Shown in pieces: positions 53,751-62,900 of a DNA stretch of 64,000 nucleotides (positions are counted from its first letter, which is position 1; the number at the start of each line of letters is the position of its first letter). Origin of the DNA: Pseudomonadota bacterium (lineage in GTDB: Bacteria; Pseudomonadota; Alphaproteobacteria; Sphingomonadales; Sphingomonadaceae); contig JAEWZX010000016.1 in the NCBI GenBank assembly GCA_023394965.1, forward strand, positions 1-64,000, given 5' to 3'. The translations under genes and the position numbers were made by a program. A model generated the notes under the pieces. That model was given only the letters and a program-made list of their open reading frames with translations. It searched no databases and was not told the DNA's origin.

Positions 53751-55384
53751 ACCTTACGCCCGCCGACCCAGGTTTCGATAACCTTGGTCGCCCGCAGTTC
53801 ACCCGGACTAGCAAGCAGCGGATCACGATCGATCAGCACGAAATCGGCCCGTTCGCCGGGCAAGAGTTTGCCGAAGCGACCTTCTGCAAAGCCCGCATAG
53901 GCTGCTTCGCTGGTGAAGGCTGCAAATGCCTGCTCGCGATTGACGCGCTGTTCCGGATGCCAGCCGCCGAAAGGCTCTCCACTGGCGTCCATCCGCGTGG
54001 TTGCAGCGGCGAGCGCGGCGAATGGATCAGGCGATTCGACAGGAGCATCGGAACCGAAGGCGAGCCGGCCACCAGCCTGCAGGATCGAATTCCACGCGTA
54101 AGCACCATCAAGACGGCTGGGCCCAAGCCGGGCCTCTGCCATCAGACGATCACTGGTTTGGTGCGAAGGCTGCATCGAAGCAATGATGCCGTCGCGTCCG
54201 AACTTCGGCAGGTCGACGGGATCGACGATCTGCGCATGTTCGACACGCCAGCGCCGGTCGCCGGGGAAGCTTTCCGCAATCTCAACAATCGCATTCAGCG
54301 CGTCTTCGTTTGCCGCAGTGCCGATGGCATGGATTGCAGGCTGAAAATTGCCCTGCGCGGCGCGCACTAGAATGTTGCGCAGTTTGGCAGAACCGGTGAG
54401 CGGCAGACCCGTATTGCCCGGGTCATCGGCATAGGGTTGCTTCAGCCACGCACCGCGGCTGCCGAGTGCACCGTCGAGATAGATTTTGACCCCATTCAAC
54501 CGCAATTTGTCGTCATAGAGCCAGGGGGAAGGCCGTGCCCCGGCGATCAGTTCCATCTGATCCGGCCCTGCGGCATAGGACATGATCCTCAGCGTCAGCG
54601 CACCCTTGTCGCCCGCCCGGCGGTAGGCCTGCCAGTCCTCTATGGTGGTGCCCATGTCGGCAACTCCAGTGATCCCGAAACTGTGCAGGACTTTTTGTGC
54701 TTCGGTGAAGGCAAGGTCGCGTTCGTTGGGGCGCGGTGCCGGTATAGCGCGTGTCATCAGTTCTTCTGCCGCGTCGACGAATACGCCCGAAGGCTGCTTC
54801 GATCCGGTCAGTCGTTCAACCCGGCCGCCTGAAGGGCTTTTTGTTTCCGCGGTGATCCCGGCAGTTTGCATGGCAAGGCTGTTCGCCCAGCCAGCGTGGC
54901 CATCCACGCGTTGAAGATAAACGGGACGATCGGAAACTGCGCTATCGAGTTCAGCAGCCGTGGGGAACCGGCCGAGGCCCCACTTTTCCTGATTCCAACC
55001 TCGTCCGAGGATCCAGGGGCGCGATTCGTTTTCGGCTGCGAAGCGGCGAATCTTGTCGAGAGCTTCCTGCAACGAATTGGTATCAGACAGATCCAGCGTC
55101 AGGGCGCCGATACCAATACCCATGACATGCGCATGAGCATCGATCAGGCCGGGGATCATTACGGCACCCTTGCCATCCTCGCGGTAATCGGTCTGCGGCC
55201 TCTTGTCCTTTCCCGACAGGATTTGCGCAATCTTGCCGTCGTCATCGATTACCAGCGCCTGAAAACGCTGGATCTTGCCATCCTTGCCAACCGTGATCCC
55301 TTCCACATTGTCGACCAGCACATCGGCCGCGGCTGGCGTGGCGAGTGCAAAGGCAAAAGTCGTGGCAAGAAATTTGAATTTCAT
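53735..55384 (-). CDS. secreted amidohydrolase (YtcJ-like)
   Basis: 549 residues from ATG 55384. MKFKFLATTFAFALATPAAA is a signal peptide. The amidohydrolase metal motif HxH is in MIPGLIDAHAHVMGIG, with further ligands likely in the IHAIGTAANEDAL and VEHAQIVDPVD segments and the metal Asp in RLAFGSDAPVESPDPF. YtcJ-like members hydrolyse amides or related bonds of unknown substrates; exported versions are frequent in sphingomonads. It is divergent from ilvA and its stop overlaps the tatC stop by 16 bases. Confidence 0.88.
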   Translation of the reverse strand: MKFKFLATTFAFALATPAAADVLVDNVEGITVGKDGKIQRFQALVIDDDGKIAQILSGKDKRPQTDYREDGKGAVMIPGLIDAHAHVMGIGIGALTLDLSDTNSLQEALDKIRRFAAENESRPWILGRGWNQEKWGLGRFPTAAELDSAVSDRPVYLQRVDGHAGWANSLAMQTAGITAETKSPSGGRVERLTGSKQPSGVFVDAAEELMTRAIPAPRPNERDLAFTEAQKVLHSFGITGVADMGTTIEDWQAYRRAGDKGALTLRIMSYAAGPDQMELIAGARPSPWLYDDKLRLNGVKIYLDGALGSRGAWLKQPYADDPGNTGLPLTGSAKLRNILVRAAQGNFQPAIHAIGTAANEDALNAIVEIAESFPGDRRWRVEHAQIVDPVDLPKFGRDGIIASMQPSHQTSDRLMAEARLGPSRLDGAYAWNSILQAGGRLAFGSDAPVESPDPFAALAAATTRMDASGEPFGGWHPEQRVNREQAFAAFTSEAAYAGFAEGRFGKLLPGERADFVLIDRDPLLASPGELRATKVIETWVGGRKVYEAD

Positions 55385-55494
55385 CTCAGGCGATTCCGTC
55401 GTCAATTGGAGCCGCATCCGATAAGGCATAGCTTCCCGCAGGCAAACCCTTTCGCACGTTGCGCGGCATGCCGCCTGGCCGTAGGGGCGGTACC

Positions 55495-56748
55495 ATGACC
55501 GAAGCATCTTCCGTACGTGCAGCCACCAAGGCCACCGAGCTCCTGACCCTCGACGATGTGCGAGCTGCTGCTGCGCGCATTGATGGCGCGGTGGTCAGGA
55601 CGCCCATGTTACATTCCCAGACACTGTCGGAAATTTCCGGGGCAGACATCTGGCTCAAGTTCGAAAATCACCAGTTCACCGCCGCGTACAAGGAACGCGG
55701 CGCTCTCAACGCGTTGCTACATCTTAACGAAAAGCAGCGAGCGCGTGGGGTGATCGCCGCTTCGGCGGGCAACCATTCGCAGGGGCTGAGCTATCATGGC
55801 CGCCGCCTTGGCGTTCCGGTGACCATCGTTATGCCGCAGACCACGCCGAGTGTAAAAGTTATGCAGACCGAAAGCGTAGGCGGCAACGTCACCCTGTTCG
55901 GGGAAACTTTCGACGAAGCTTACGCCCACGCTCGCGAACTCGAAAAGGAACGCGGGCTTACCTTCGTCCATCCGTTCGACGATCCGCTGGTTGCCGCCGG
56001 GCAGGGCACGGTGGCGCTGGAAATGCTCGAGCAGAAGGACGATTTCGATTGTCTGGTCGTGCCCATCGGGGGCGGCGGACTGATGAGCGGGATGGCCACC
56101 GTCGCCAAAGCAATCAAGCCCAGCATCGAAATGGTTGGTGTTCAGGCCGAGCTCTACCCATCGATGTATTCCGCTGTGACGGGCGACGAGCGGCCGTGCG
56201 GCGGCGATACGCTGGCCGAAGGCATCGCGGTCAAGGCACCGGGGGAATTTACACGCCAGATCATTGGCGAACTGGTCGACGACGTGCTGCTTGTGAAAGA
56301 GTCTGCGCTCGAACACGCAGTCGCGCTATTGCTGCAGATTGAAAAAACTGTGGTCGAAGGCGCGGGCGCTGCGGGCCTTGCCGCAATCCTGTCGAATCCT
56401 GAAAAGTTCAAGGGGAAGACCGTCGGGCTGGTCCTTTGCGGCGGGAATATCGATACACGCCTACTGGCGAATGTGCTGTTGCGCGATCTGGCCCGATCCG
56501 GGCGCCTGGCCCGCCTGCAGATCGTGTTGCAGGACCGCCCCGGCGCCCTTTTCAAGGTCATGCGCGAATTTAACGAGCACAACGTCAATATCATCGAAAT
56601 CTACCACCAGCGGATATTCACCACCTTGCCAGCCAAGGGGCTGACGGCGGAAATCGAATGCGAAGCCCGTGATGGCGAACAGATCGACCGGCTGGTGACC
56701 TCGCTCCGCGCCAAGGGATACAGCGTGGAAATGGCTGAGCTGGCCTGA
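55495..56748 (+). CDS. ilvA: threonine ammonia-lyase (IlvA with one C-terminal ACT domain)
   Basis: 417 residues from ATG 55495 (AGGGGCGG upstream). PLP-dependent deamination of threonine to 2-oxobutyrate. The Schiff-base Lys66 is in FTAAYKERGALNALL; SAGNHSQGLSYHG and VPIGGGGLMSGMA hold substrate and PLP phosphate. A single ACT domain occupies residues 335-415 (LQIVLQDRPGALFKVMREF), as in the shorter 400-residue class, so allosteric control is likely. Whether it is biosynthetic or catabolic cannot be told from sequence. Confidence 0.94.
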   Translation: MTEASSVRAATKATELLTLDDVRAAAARIDGAVVRTPMLHSQTLSEISGADIWLKFENHQFTAAYKERGALNALLHLNEKQRARGVIAASAGNHSQGLSYHGRRLGVPVTIVMPQTTPSVKVMQTESVGGNVTLFGETFDEAYAHARELEKERGLTFVHPFDDPLVAAGQGTVALEMLEQKDDFDCLVVPIGGGGLMSGMATVAKAIKPSIEMVGVQAELYPSMYSAVTGDERPCGGDTLAEGIAVKAPGEFTRQIIGELVDDVLLVKESALEHAVALLLQIEKTVVEGAGAAGLAAILSNPEKFKGKTVGLVLCGGNIDTRLLANVLLRDLARSGRLARLQIVLQDRPGALFKVMREFNEHNVNIIEIYHQRIFTTLPAKGLTAEIECEARDGEQIDRLVTSLRAKGYSVEMAELA

Positions 56749-56910
56749 CTGAACGGGCGGCAATCCGACCCGATCCACGCATTTTCCGGGCGTCAGGTTT
56801 TGGTTATTCGACTGGAAGCCTGCGCTTTTCATGGTTAAAAGGGTTTTAACGCGTGGCCGCGTCTGGCATTGATGCGTCGGCTAGGTAAGACTTTCTTAAC
56901 CTTTTGGGGG

Positions 56911-57765
56911 ATGCAGGCCAAAGTGACCGCACCGATACGCTTCCCGCGCTTTTTCGTGACCAGCCCAGCGCCGTGTCCGTATTTGCCGGGCAAGAGCGAG
57001 CGCAAGGTTTTTACCGAACTCCGCGGTGACAATGCGGATGAACTGAACGAAGCGCTGGGCCGTATAGGGTTCCGACGCAGCCAGACCGTTGCTTACCGCC
57101 CGTCCTGCTTGGATTGCCAGGCCTGCGTATCGGTCCGCGTGGTGGCGGACGAATTCAAGCCATCTTCCAGCCAGAAACGGGCGCTGAAAGCCAATGATGA
57201 TCTGATCGCTACGGAATGCCGTCCGTGGGCAACGGCTGAACAATTCGAATTGCTGCAGAAGTATCTTGCTGCGCGTCACCCTGGCGGCGGTATGACGCAG
57301 ATGGAAGAAACCGACTTTGCAGATATGGTGGAACACACCAGCGTATCCAGCTATGTCGTTGAATATCGTGAGCCGGGGGTCGGTGCCGAGCAGGGTCGCT
57401 TGGTCGGAGCTTGCCTCACGGACTATCAGGGTGACGGGCTGTCGATGATCTACAGCTTCTACGATCCCGACCACGAGGGACGCGCCGGGCTTGGGAACTA
57501 CATCATTCTCGACCATATCCGCAGGGCGGGGCAACGCGGGCTGCCTTACGTCTATCTCGGCTATTGGGTCGAAGGGGCGGAGCGGATGCAGTACAAGGTT
57601 CGCTATCGCCCGCTCGAACGGCTTACCCGTGGCGGGTGGGAACGTATGCCCGAACCAGAACAGAAGCGACTTATCGCTGACGCAGCCGGCCTGCGCGCCA
57701 GCCGTCGCGAACAAGCCTTGCCCGCCAAGGATGGGTTGGCTGCGGAATACAAGCTTACCGACTGA
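56911..57765 (+). CDS. bpt: aspartate/glutamate leucyltransferase (N-degron)
   Basis: 284 residues. Transfers Leu from Leu-tRNA to N-terminal Asp/Glu, feeding ClpAPS proteolysis. Family signatures: RFPRFFVTSPAPCPYLPGKS, GFRRSQTVAYRPSCLDCQAC, SMIYSFYDPDHEGRAGLGNY and YLGYWVEGAERMQYKVRYRP. I preferred ATG 56911 because family members start close before the APxRFPRFF motif; upstream TTG/ATG codons at 56869-56872 are possible, and 56911 has only GGGGG directly adjacent. The tamA start overlaps its last 35 bases. Confidence 0.94.
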   Translation: MQAKVTAPIRFPRFFVTSPAPCPYLPGKSERKVFTELRGDNADELNEALGRIGFRRSQTVAYRPSCLDCQACVSVRVVADEFKPSSSQKRALKANDDLIATECRPWATAEQFELLQKYLAARHPGGGMTQMEETDFADMVEHTSVSSYVVEYREPGVGAEQGRLVGACLTDYQGDGLSMIYSFYDPDHEGRAGLGNYIILDHIRRAGQRGLPYVYLGYWVEGAERMQYKVRYRPLERLTRGGWERMPEPEQKRLIADAAGLRASRREQALPAKDGLAAEYKLTD

Positions 57766-59905
57766 CGGCGCGTTTTCGGCGCTTGCTACCTGCCTTGCCG
57801 CCATTGCGATGGTGGGCGCGGTGCCCGTGGCCGCGCAGGACAGCGAGGTGCCCACTTCGCTCGAGGAGCTGATCCCCGACAGCGCGGTCGAAGATCCGGA
57901 TGGCTGGGCGCAACAGGGCACCAACGAACAGGCCGGGTCGGCGGCCGAGACCCCGACTCAGCTCGAAGCCGAAACGCCGATTTCCGAAGCGCCGGACATA
58001 TCCATCGCATGGCCTGAAGAAGTGGAGCTGGATCCGTTCGAACCGCTTGAGGCGGAAGAGGATATCGAATTCGCGCAGCTGCTCCAGGATGCACCGGAAA
58101 TCGCCTTTGACGAGGCCGATGTAGAGGAACTATCGGGCTCGCTCGTACTTGGCTTCCCGCAGAAGGAACCGCCTTTTTCCGAACGGGACGATTTCGTCGA
58201 CCGGTTCGAGGCGCTTTCGACCATTGAGGAACTCGACGACGGCGATGAAAACGTCGCCCAGCTGGCGGCCCGTGCCAGAAAGGACGAGGAGCTGCTCGAA
58301 ACGCTGCTACGGGTCTACGGCTATTATGAAGGGGAAATAATCCGCACGATTGGCACCCGCCGAGCCGGTGACGATGCGGCCGATCGGCGTCCGCGCGTCC
58401 GGTTCGATGTCATTCCCGGTACGCGCTATACCTATGGCGCGATCGATTTGGGCAATATCAACAGTGCCGTCGATGCGCTGGCGCTGCGGGAATTTTTCGG
58501 CATCCACGTCGGCGACTATCTCCAGTCCGACAAAATCGTCTCGGAACGTTTCAATCTGGATCGTGCCTTGGGTGAAAGCGGCTATGCATTTGCCGAGATC
58601 GACGAACCTGAACTGCTGATCGATCACGAACGTGTGCAGGGCGATCTGACCATGCCGGTTCGGCCCAACGGCAAATATCTCTTCGGGGACGTCACCAGCA
58701 ATGACGAAAGCTTCCTTTCCGGCCGCCATCTGGCGACGATTGCGCGTTTCGATCCCGGCGATGTCTACAAACGCAGCATCGAAATGGATCTGCGCCGCGC
58801 GATCACCGCGACCGGCCTGGTTTCAACCGTCGATGTCGAAGCGCGCGAAGTCGTGCCACCAAAAGGCGATCAACCCGGCGTGGTTGCCATGGATGTCACC
58901 ATGGAGCGGGCGGAGCTTCGGACGATTTCCGGGGCGATTGGTTATGGATCCGAAGAGGGAATTCGCCTTCAGGCAAGCTGGGAACATCGCAATTTCTTCC
59001 CGCCCGAAGGCGCACTGCGCTTGCGCGGTATCATCGGCACGCGCGAACAGCTGGCTGGCATAACCTTCCGCCGAAACAATTTCGGCGGCCGGGACAAGGT
59101 CCTCACTGCGGATGCCTATATCTCGAGCGTCGACACCGTCGCTTACGATGCCGATACGGTTGCTTTGACGGGGACTTACGAACGCACGTCCACACTGCTG
59201 TTTCAGAAACCGCTGGCCTGGGGCATTGGCGCGGAAATCCTCGCCACGGATGAACGCAATCGGGTTGTTGGCGGTATCCTGCGTCCGCGGCAGACCTATT
59301 TCATCGCCTCTCTGTTTGGCCGGGCAACCATCGATACGAGTGACTCCCTGCTCGATCCCACGCGCGGGTATCGTCTCACGGGATTCCTTGGCCCGGAAAC
59401 GTCCCGCACGGGTGGGCAGCAATATTACTACCTGCGCAATCAGGCCGATGCGTCCTATTATCAGTCTGTCGGACGGAAGACCGTAATCGCCGGGCGGCTG
59501 CGTTTTGCCAGCATTCAGGGGGCGGAACTGGCAGGCATTGCGCCGTCGCGCAGGCTTTATGCCGGTGGCGGCGGTTCGGTGCGCGGCTACGGCTATCAGG
59601 CCATTGGCCCGAAGAATGACTTGCTTGAACCGACAGGTGGGCGCAGCCTCGTCGAAGCGTCGATCGAAGCCAGGATCGGCACGGGTCTTTTTGCCGGGGC
59701 GCTGTCGGTTGTCCCCTTTATCGACGCAGGCAGCGTGTCGATCGATACAATGCCTGATTTTGAGTACATTAAGTATGGCGCGGGTGTCGGCGTGCGATAC
59801 GCCACTGGATTTGGCCCGATCAGGCTCGATGTCGGCATTCCGCTCAATCCGGAACCGGAAGATTCGCCGGTCGCCGTCTATATCTCGCTGGGGCAGGCCT
59901 TCTGA
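57731..59905 (+). CDS. tamA: translocation and assembly module outer-membrane protein TamA (Omp85 family)
   Basis: 724 residues. Signal peptide to VPVAAQ (residue 36). Residues 37-165 are strikingly acidic, then come POTRA repeats (YGYYEGEIIRTIGT, TRYTYGAIDLGNI, GDYLQSDKIVSERFNLD) and a BamA-type 16-strand barrel (RTISGAIGYGSEEGIRLQAS, RLYAGGGGSVRGYGYQAIGP, the VRGY/F family motif) ending in Phe (YISLGQAF). The ATG at 57731 is the only start before the signal peptide; the overlap with bpt by 35 bases supports it. Works with TamB. Confidence 0.9.
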   Translation: MGWLRNTSLPTDGAFSALATCLAAIAMVGAVPVAAQDSEVPTSLEELIPDSAVEDPDGWAQQGTNEQAGSAAETPTQLEAETPISEAPDISIAWPEEVELDPFEPLEAEEDIEFAQLLQDAPEIAFDEADVEELSGSLVLGFPQKEPPFSERDDFVDRFEALSTIEELDDGDENVAQLAARARKDEELLETLLRVYGYYEGEIIRTIGTRRAGDDAADRRPRVRFDVIPGTRYTYGAIDLGNINSAVDALALREFFGIHVGDYLQSDKIVSERFNLDRALGESGYAFAEIDEPELLIDHERVQGDLTMPVRPNGKYLFGDVTSNDESFLSGRHLATIARFDPGDVYKRSIEMDLRRAITATGLVSTVDVEAREVVPPKGDQPGVVAMDVTMERAELRTISGAIGYGSEEGIRLQASWEHRNFFPPEGALRLRGIIGTREQLAGITFRRNNFGGRDKVLTADAYISSVDTVAYDADTVALTGTYERTSTLLFQKPLAWGIGAEILATDERNRVVGGILRPRQTYFIASLFGRATIDTSDSLLDPTRGYRLTGFLGPETSRTGGQQYYYLRNQADASYYQSVGRKTVIAGRLRFASIQGAELAGIAPSRRLYAGGGGSVRGYGYQAIGPKNDLLEPTGGRSLVEASIEARIGTGLFAGALSVVPFIDAGSVSIDTMPDFEYIKYGAGVGVRYATGFGPIRLDVGIPLNPEPEDSPVAVYISLGQAF

Positions 59906-62900
59906 TGGCTGAGGTCGACGAACTGGTGGGTGAGAATGCGGTGCCTGCTCGCCGTAGGTCGCGCCTCCGGCGACAGGTAAAGTGGCTGTTCGCGATCGGC
60001 GCTGCCTTCGCTCTTCTGATCATCGGCGCGCTGGCGATTCTCAATACACCGCTGGGCGAACGCTTTATCGCCAGCCGCATTGCCGAACGCACCTTTCCCA
60101 ATGGGCTGAATATCCGCATCGGGCGCATAGAAGGCAATCTTTACGGTGCGGCGGTGCTGCATGACGTCCGCCTGTCCGATCCGGAGGGGGTGTTTCTCTT
60201 GATCCCCCGCGCCGAAGTCGATTGGAATCCTGGCGCATGGCTGTCCAACCGGCTCGAAATAGACAGTTTTGCCGCTCGCCGCGCGACGTTGACGCGGATT
60301 CCGCAATTTCTGCCGAGCGAAGAAGACAATCCGATCCTGCCAGGGTTCGATATTTCCATCGACCGGCTTGAAATTGACAATCTTACTCTTGCTCGTGGCG
60401 TGTCGGGCAGGTTGCCGCAACGGGTCGATCTGACCGGAAGCGCTAATGTGACCGATCGCCGCCTGATGGTCGATATCGATGGTCGGCTTGGGCAGCGCGA
60501 TCGGATCGCTTTGCTGCTGGATGCAGAACCGGACGGGGATGCCTTCGATCTTTCTTTCGATCTGGACGCTGCGGAAGATGGGCCGATTGCTGGGATCGCA
60601 GGTCTCCACACACCATATAGCGCACGCATTCGCGGAGACGGAAGCTGGTCGCAATGGGCGGGCAGCCTGCTGGTCCGCGGTGCAGACAAACGCATTGCCG
60701 CGATACGTATCACCAACAAGGCGGGCCGTTTCGGCCTGCTCGGCAAAGTCGACCCATCCGATTTTCTGACCGGCCTTTCCGCGCGGGCATTCGGCGATGA
60801 CGTAGCAGTGAAGACGGACATTGCGATCGATCAGCGCCGTTTCGATGGCAAGGTTACTCTGGTCGGCCAAGGTGTGACAATCGATGCGGACGGATTGGTC
60901 GATCTGGCCGAAAACCGCGCGGACAGCGTGAAAGTAGCAGCCATAGTGCGCGATCCGGATCTGTTGGGTGAAGGTATCGGGCTGCGCGACATGCGGATCG
61001 ATGCGACTGTCGACGGTGTTTTCGGTGATCTCAGCATCCCGCACGATTTGACGGCGCGCGAAATCGATCTTGGCGGCACCCGGCTCGCCGGGCTGCGGCA
61101 GCAGGGCACAGCGCGTTTCGACGGCACCCGCTGGACGGTGCCGCTTGGTGTGACGCTGGCCAGGATTGCCAGCGGAAATGCCCTGGTCGATCCGCGTCTG
61201 GTGAACGGCACCGGTCGCGGAACGCTGGTCGTAACCGGATCGACCATATTGTCCAACGATCTGCGGCTGGCCTTTCCCGGCACTTCCGCCAACCTGGCGC
61301 TTCGCGGCGATCTTGCAACTGGCCAATATCAGATCCGCGGACCGGTGCGGGCAGAACGGCTGACGCTGAAAAATGTCGGCACCGTGGGCGGAACCGCGGT
61401 AATCGACCTTGTGCTGGCCCCGCAGACGCCGTGGCGTCTTTCGGCCGATCTCGATGCGCGTATCGCGCCAGTAACCAATGCCACAATGGCCAATCTCGCG
61501 GGCACGCCCATTCGTGCGCGCGGTGGGATTGCAGTTGGCGGAAATGCCCCGCTGGATTTCAAACGTCTGCGCATCGATGCCAGCAAGGTTCGGATGGCGC
61601 TGGATGGCACAGTCCGGGACGGGACGACCCGGGTGGCAGGTACTGGTACTCATGTCGATTTCGGTGCCTTTACCGTCGAAGCCAGCCTGACCGATGCGGG
61701 GCCCAATGCTGCGCTGGTCTTCACCAGACCGGCGACGGGGCTCGACAATGTTCGTCTGGCTATTGCGCCCACACAAGACGGCTTCGCCATCGATACGGAA
61801 GGCAACTCGGTTCTTGGCCCCTTCGCGGGCCAGCTGGGGCTGACGGCACCTGCCAATGGTCCCACCCGTATCGCGATAGAGCAGATGCAGGTGTCGGACA
61901 CTGCCGTGACCGGTGCGGTCGTGCTGGCCGAAGGGGGCGCTGACGGAACGCTGATTTTTGCTGGCGGCGGGATGAAGGGCACGGTGGCGCTTGCGCCGCG
62001 CGGCGGTGGGCAGGGGCTCGATATCGACCTGCGCGCCCGCAATGCCCGCTTTGGCGGGAATACACCGCTGCGCATTGCGCAGGCGGATATCGATGTTTCG
62101 GGCTTGGTGCGCAAAGGCAGTTCCACCTTCTCTGGCTCGGGCACAGCGGCGGGCCTGTCCTATGGAACGCTGGTCATTGCGCAGCTTGTAGCGCGGGGCG
62201 AGGTGGAAAACGGGGTTGGCCGGGTCGATGTATCGCTCGCAGGGCGGCGGACCGGGCGGTTTGTGCTCAATGGAAATGCCACCATTCGGCCTGAACGCAT
62301 TGCCATTGCGACGCAGGGCCGGTTTGCCGGGCGGCGGATATCCATGCCGCGCCGGGCTGTCCTGACGCCAATAGAGGGCGGCGGGTGGCGTCTTGCACCG
62401 ACCCAGCTTTCCTACGGCGATGGTGGCCTGATCGCGTCCGGCAATTTCGGGGGCGGTGATCTCGATTTCGATTTCAAGCTGGCCAGCATGCCGCTGTCGC
62501 TGGTCGATGTGGTGCGTCCCGATACCGGACTGGGAGGCACGGTTTCGGGGATGGTTCACTATCGCACCGGTGCCGACAGGGTGCCGGTGGGCGAAGCGAA
62601 GGTGAAGATCGACGGGCTGACCCGTTCCGGCCTCGTCCTTACCTCGCGGCCCGTCAATGTTTCGCTGGTGGCGCGGCTGACCGAAGCCGAGCTGGAGGCG
62701 CGGGCGCTGTTGCGCAACGAGGATATCCAGCGCGGGCGGGTGCAGGCGCGGATTACCGGGCTGCCGCAACAGGGCACGCTGCTCGACCGGCTGCGGGCCG
62801 GTAGCCTGTTCGGCCAGTTGCGCTATCGCGGTGCAGCGGAAAGTCTGTGGCGGCTCGCCGCGCTCGACACCTTCGACATTACCGGGCCGATTGCGATCGC

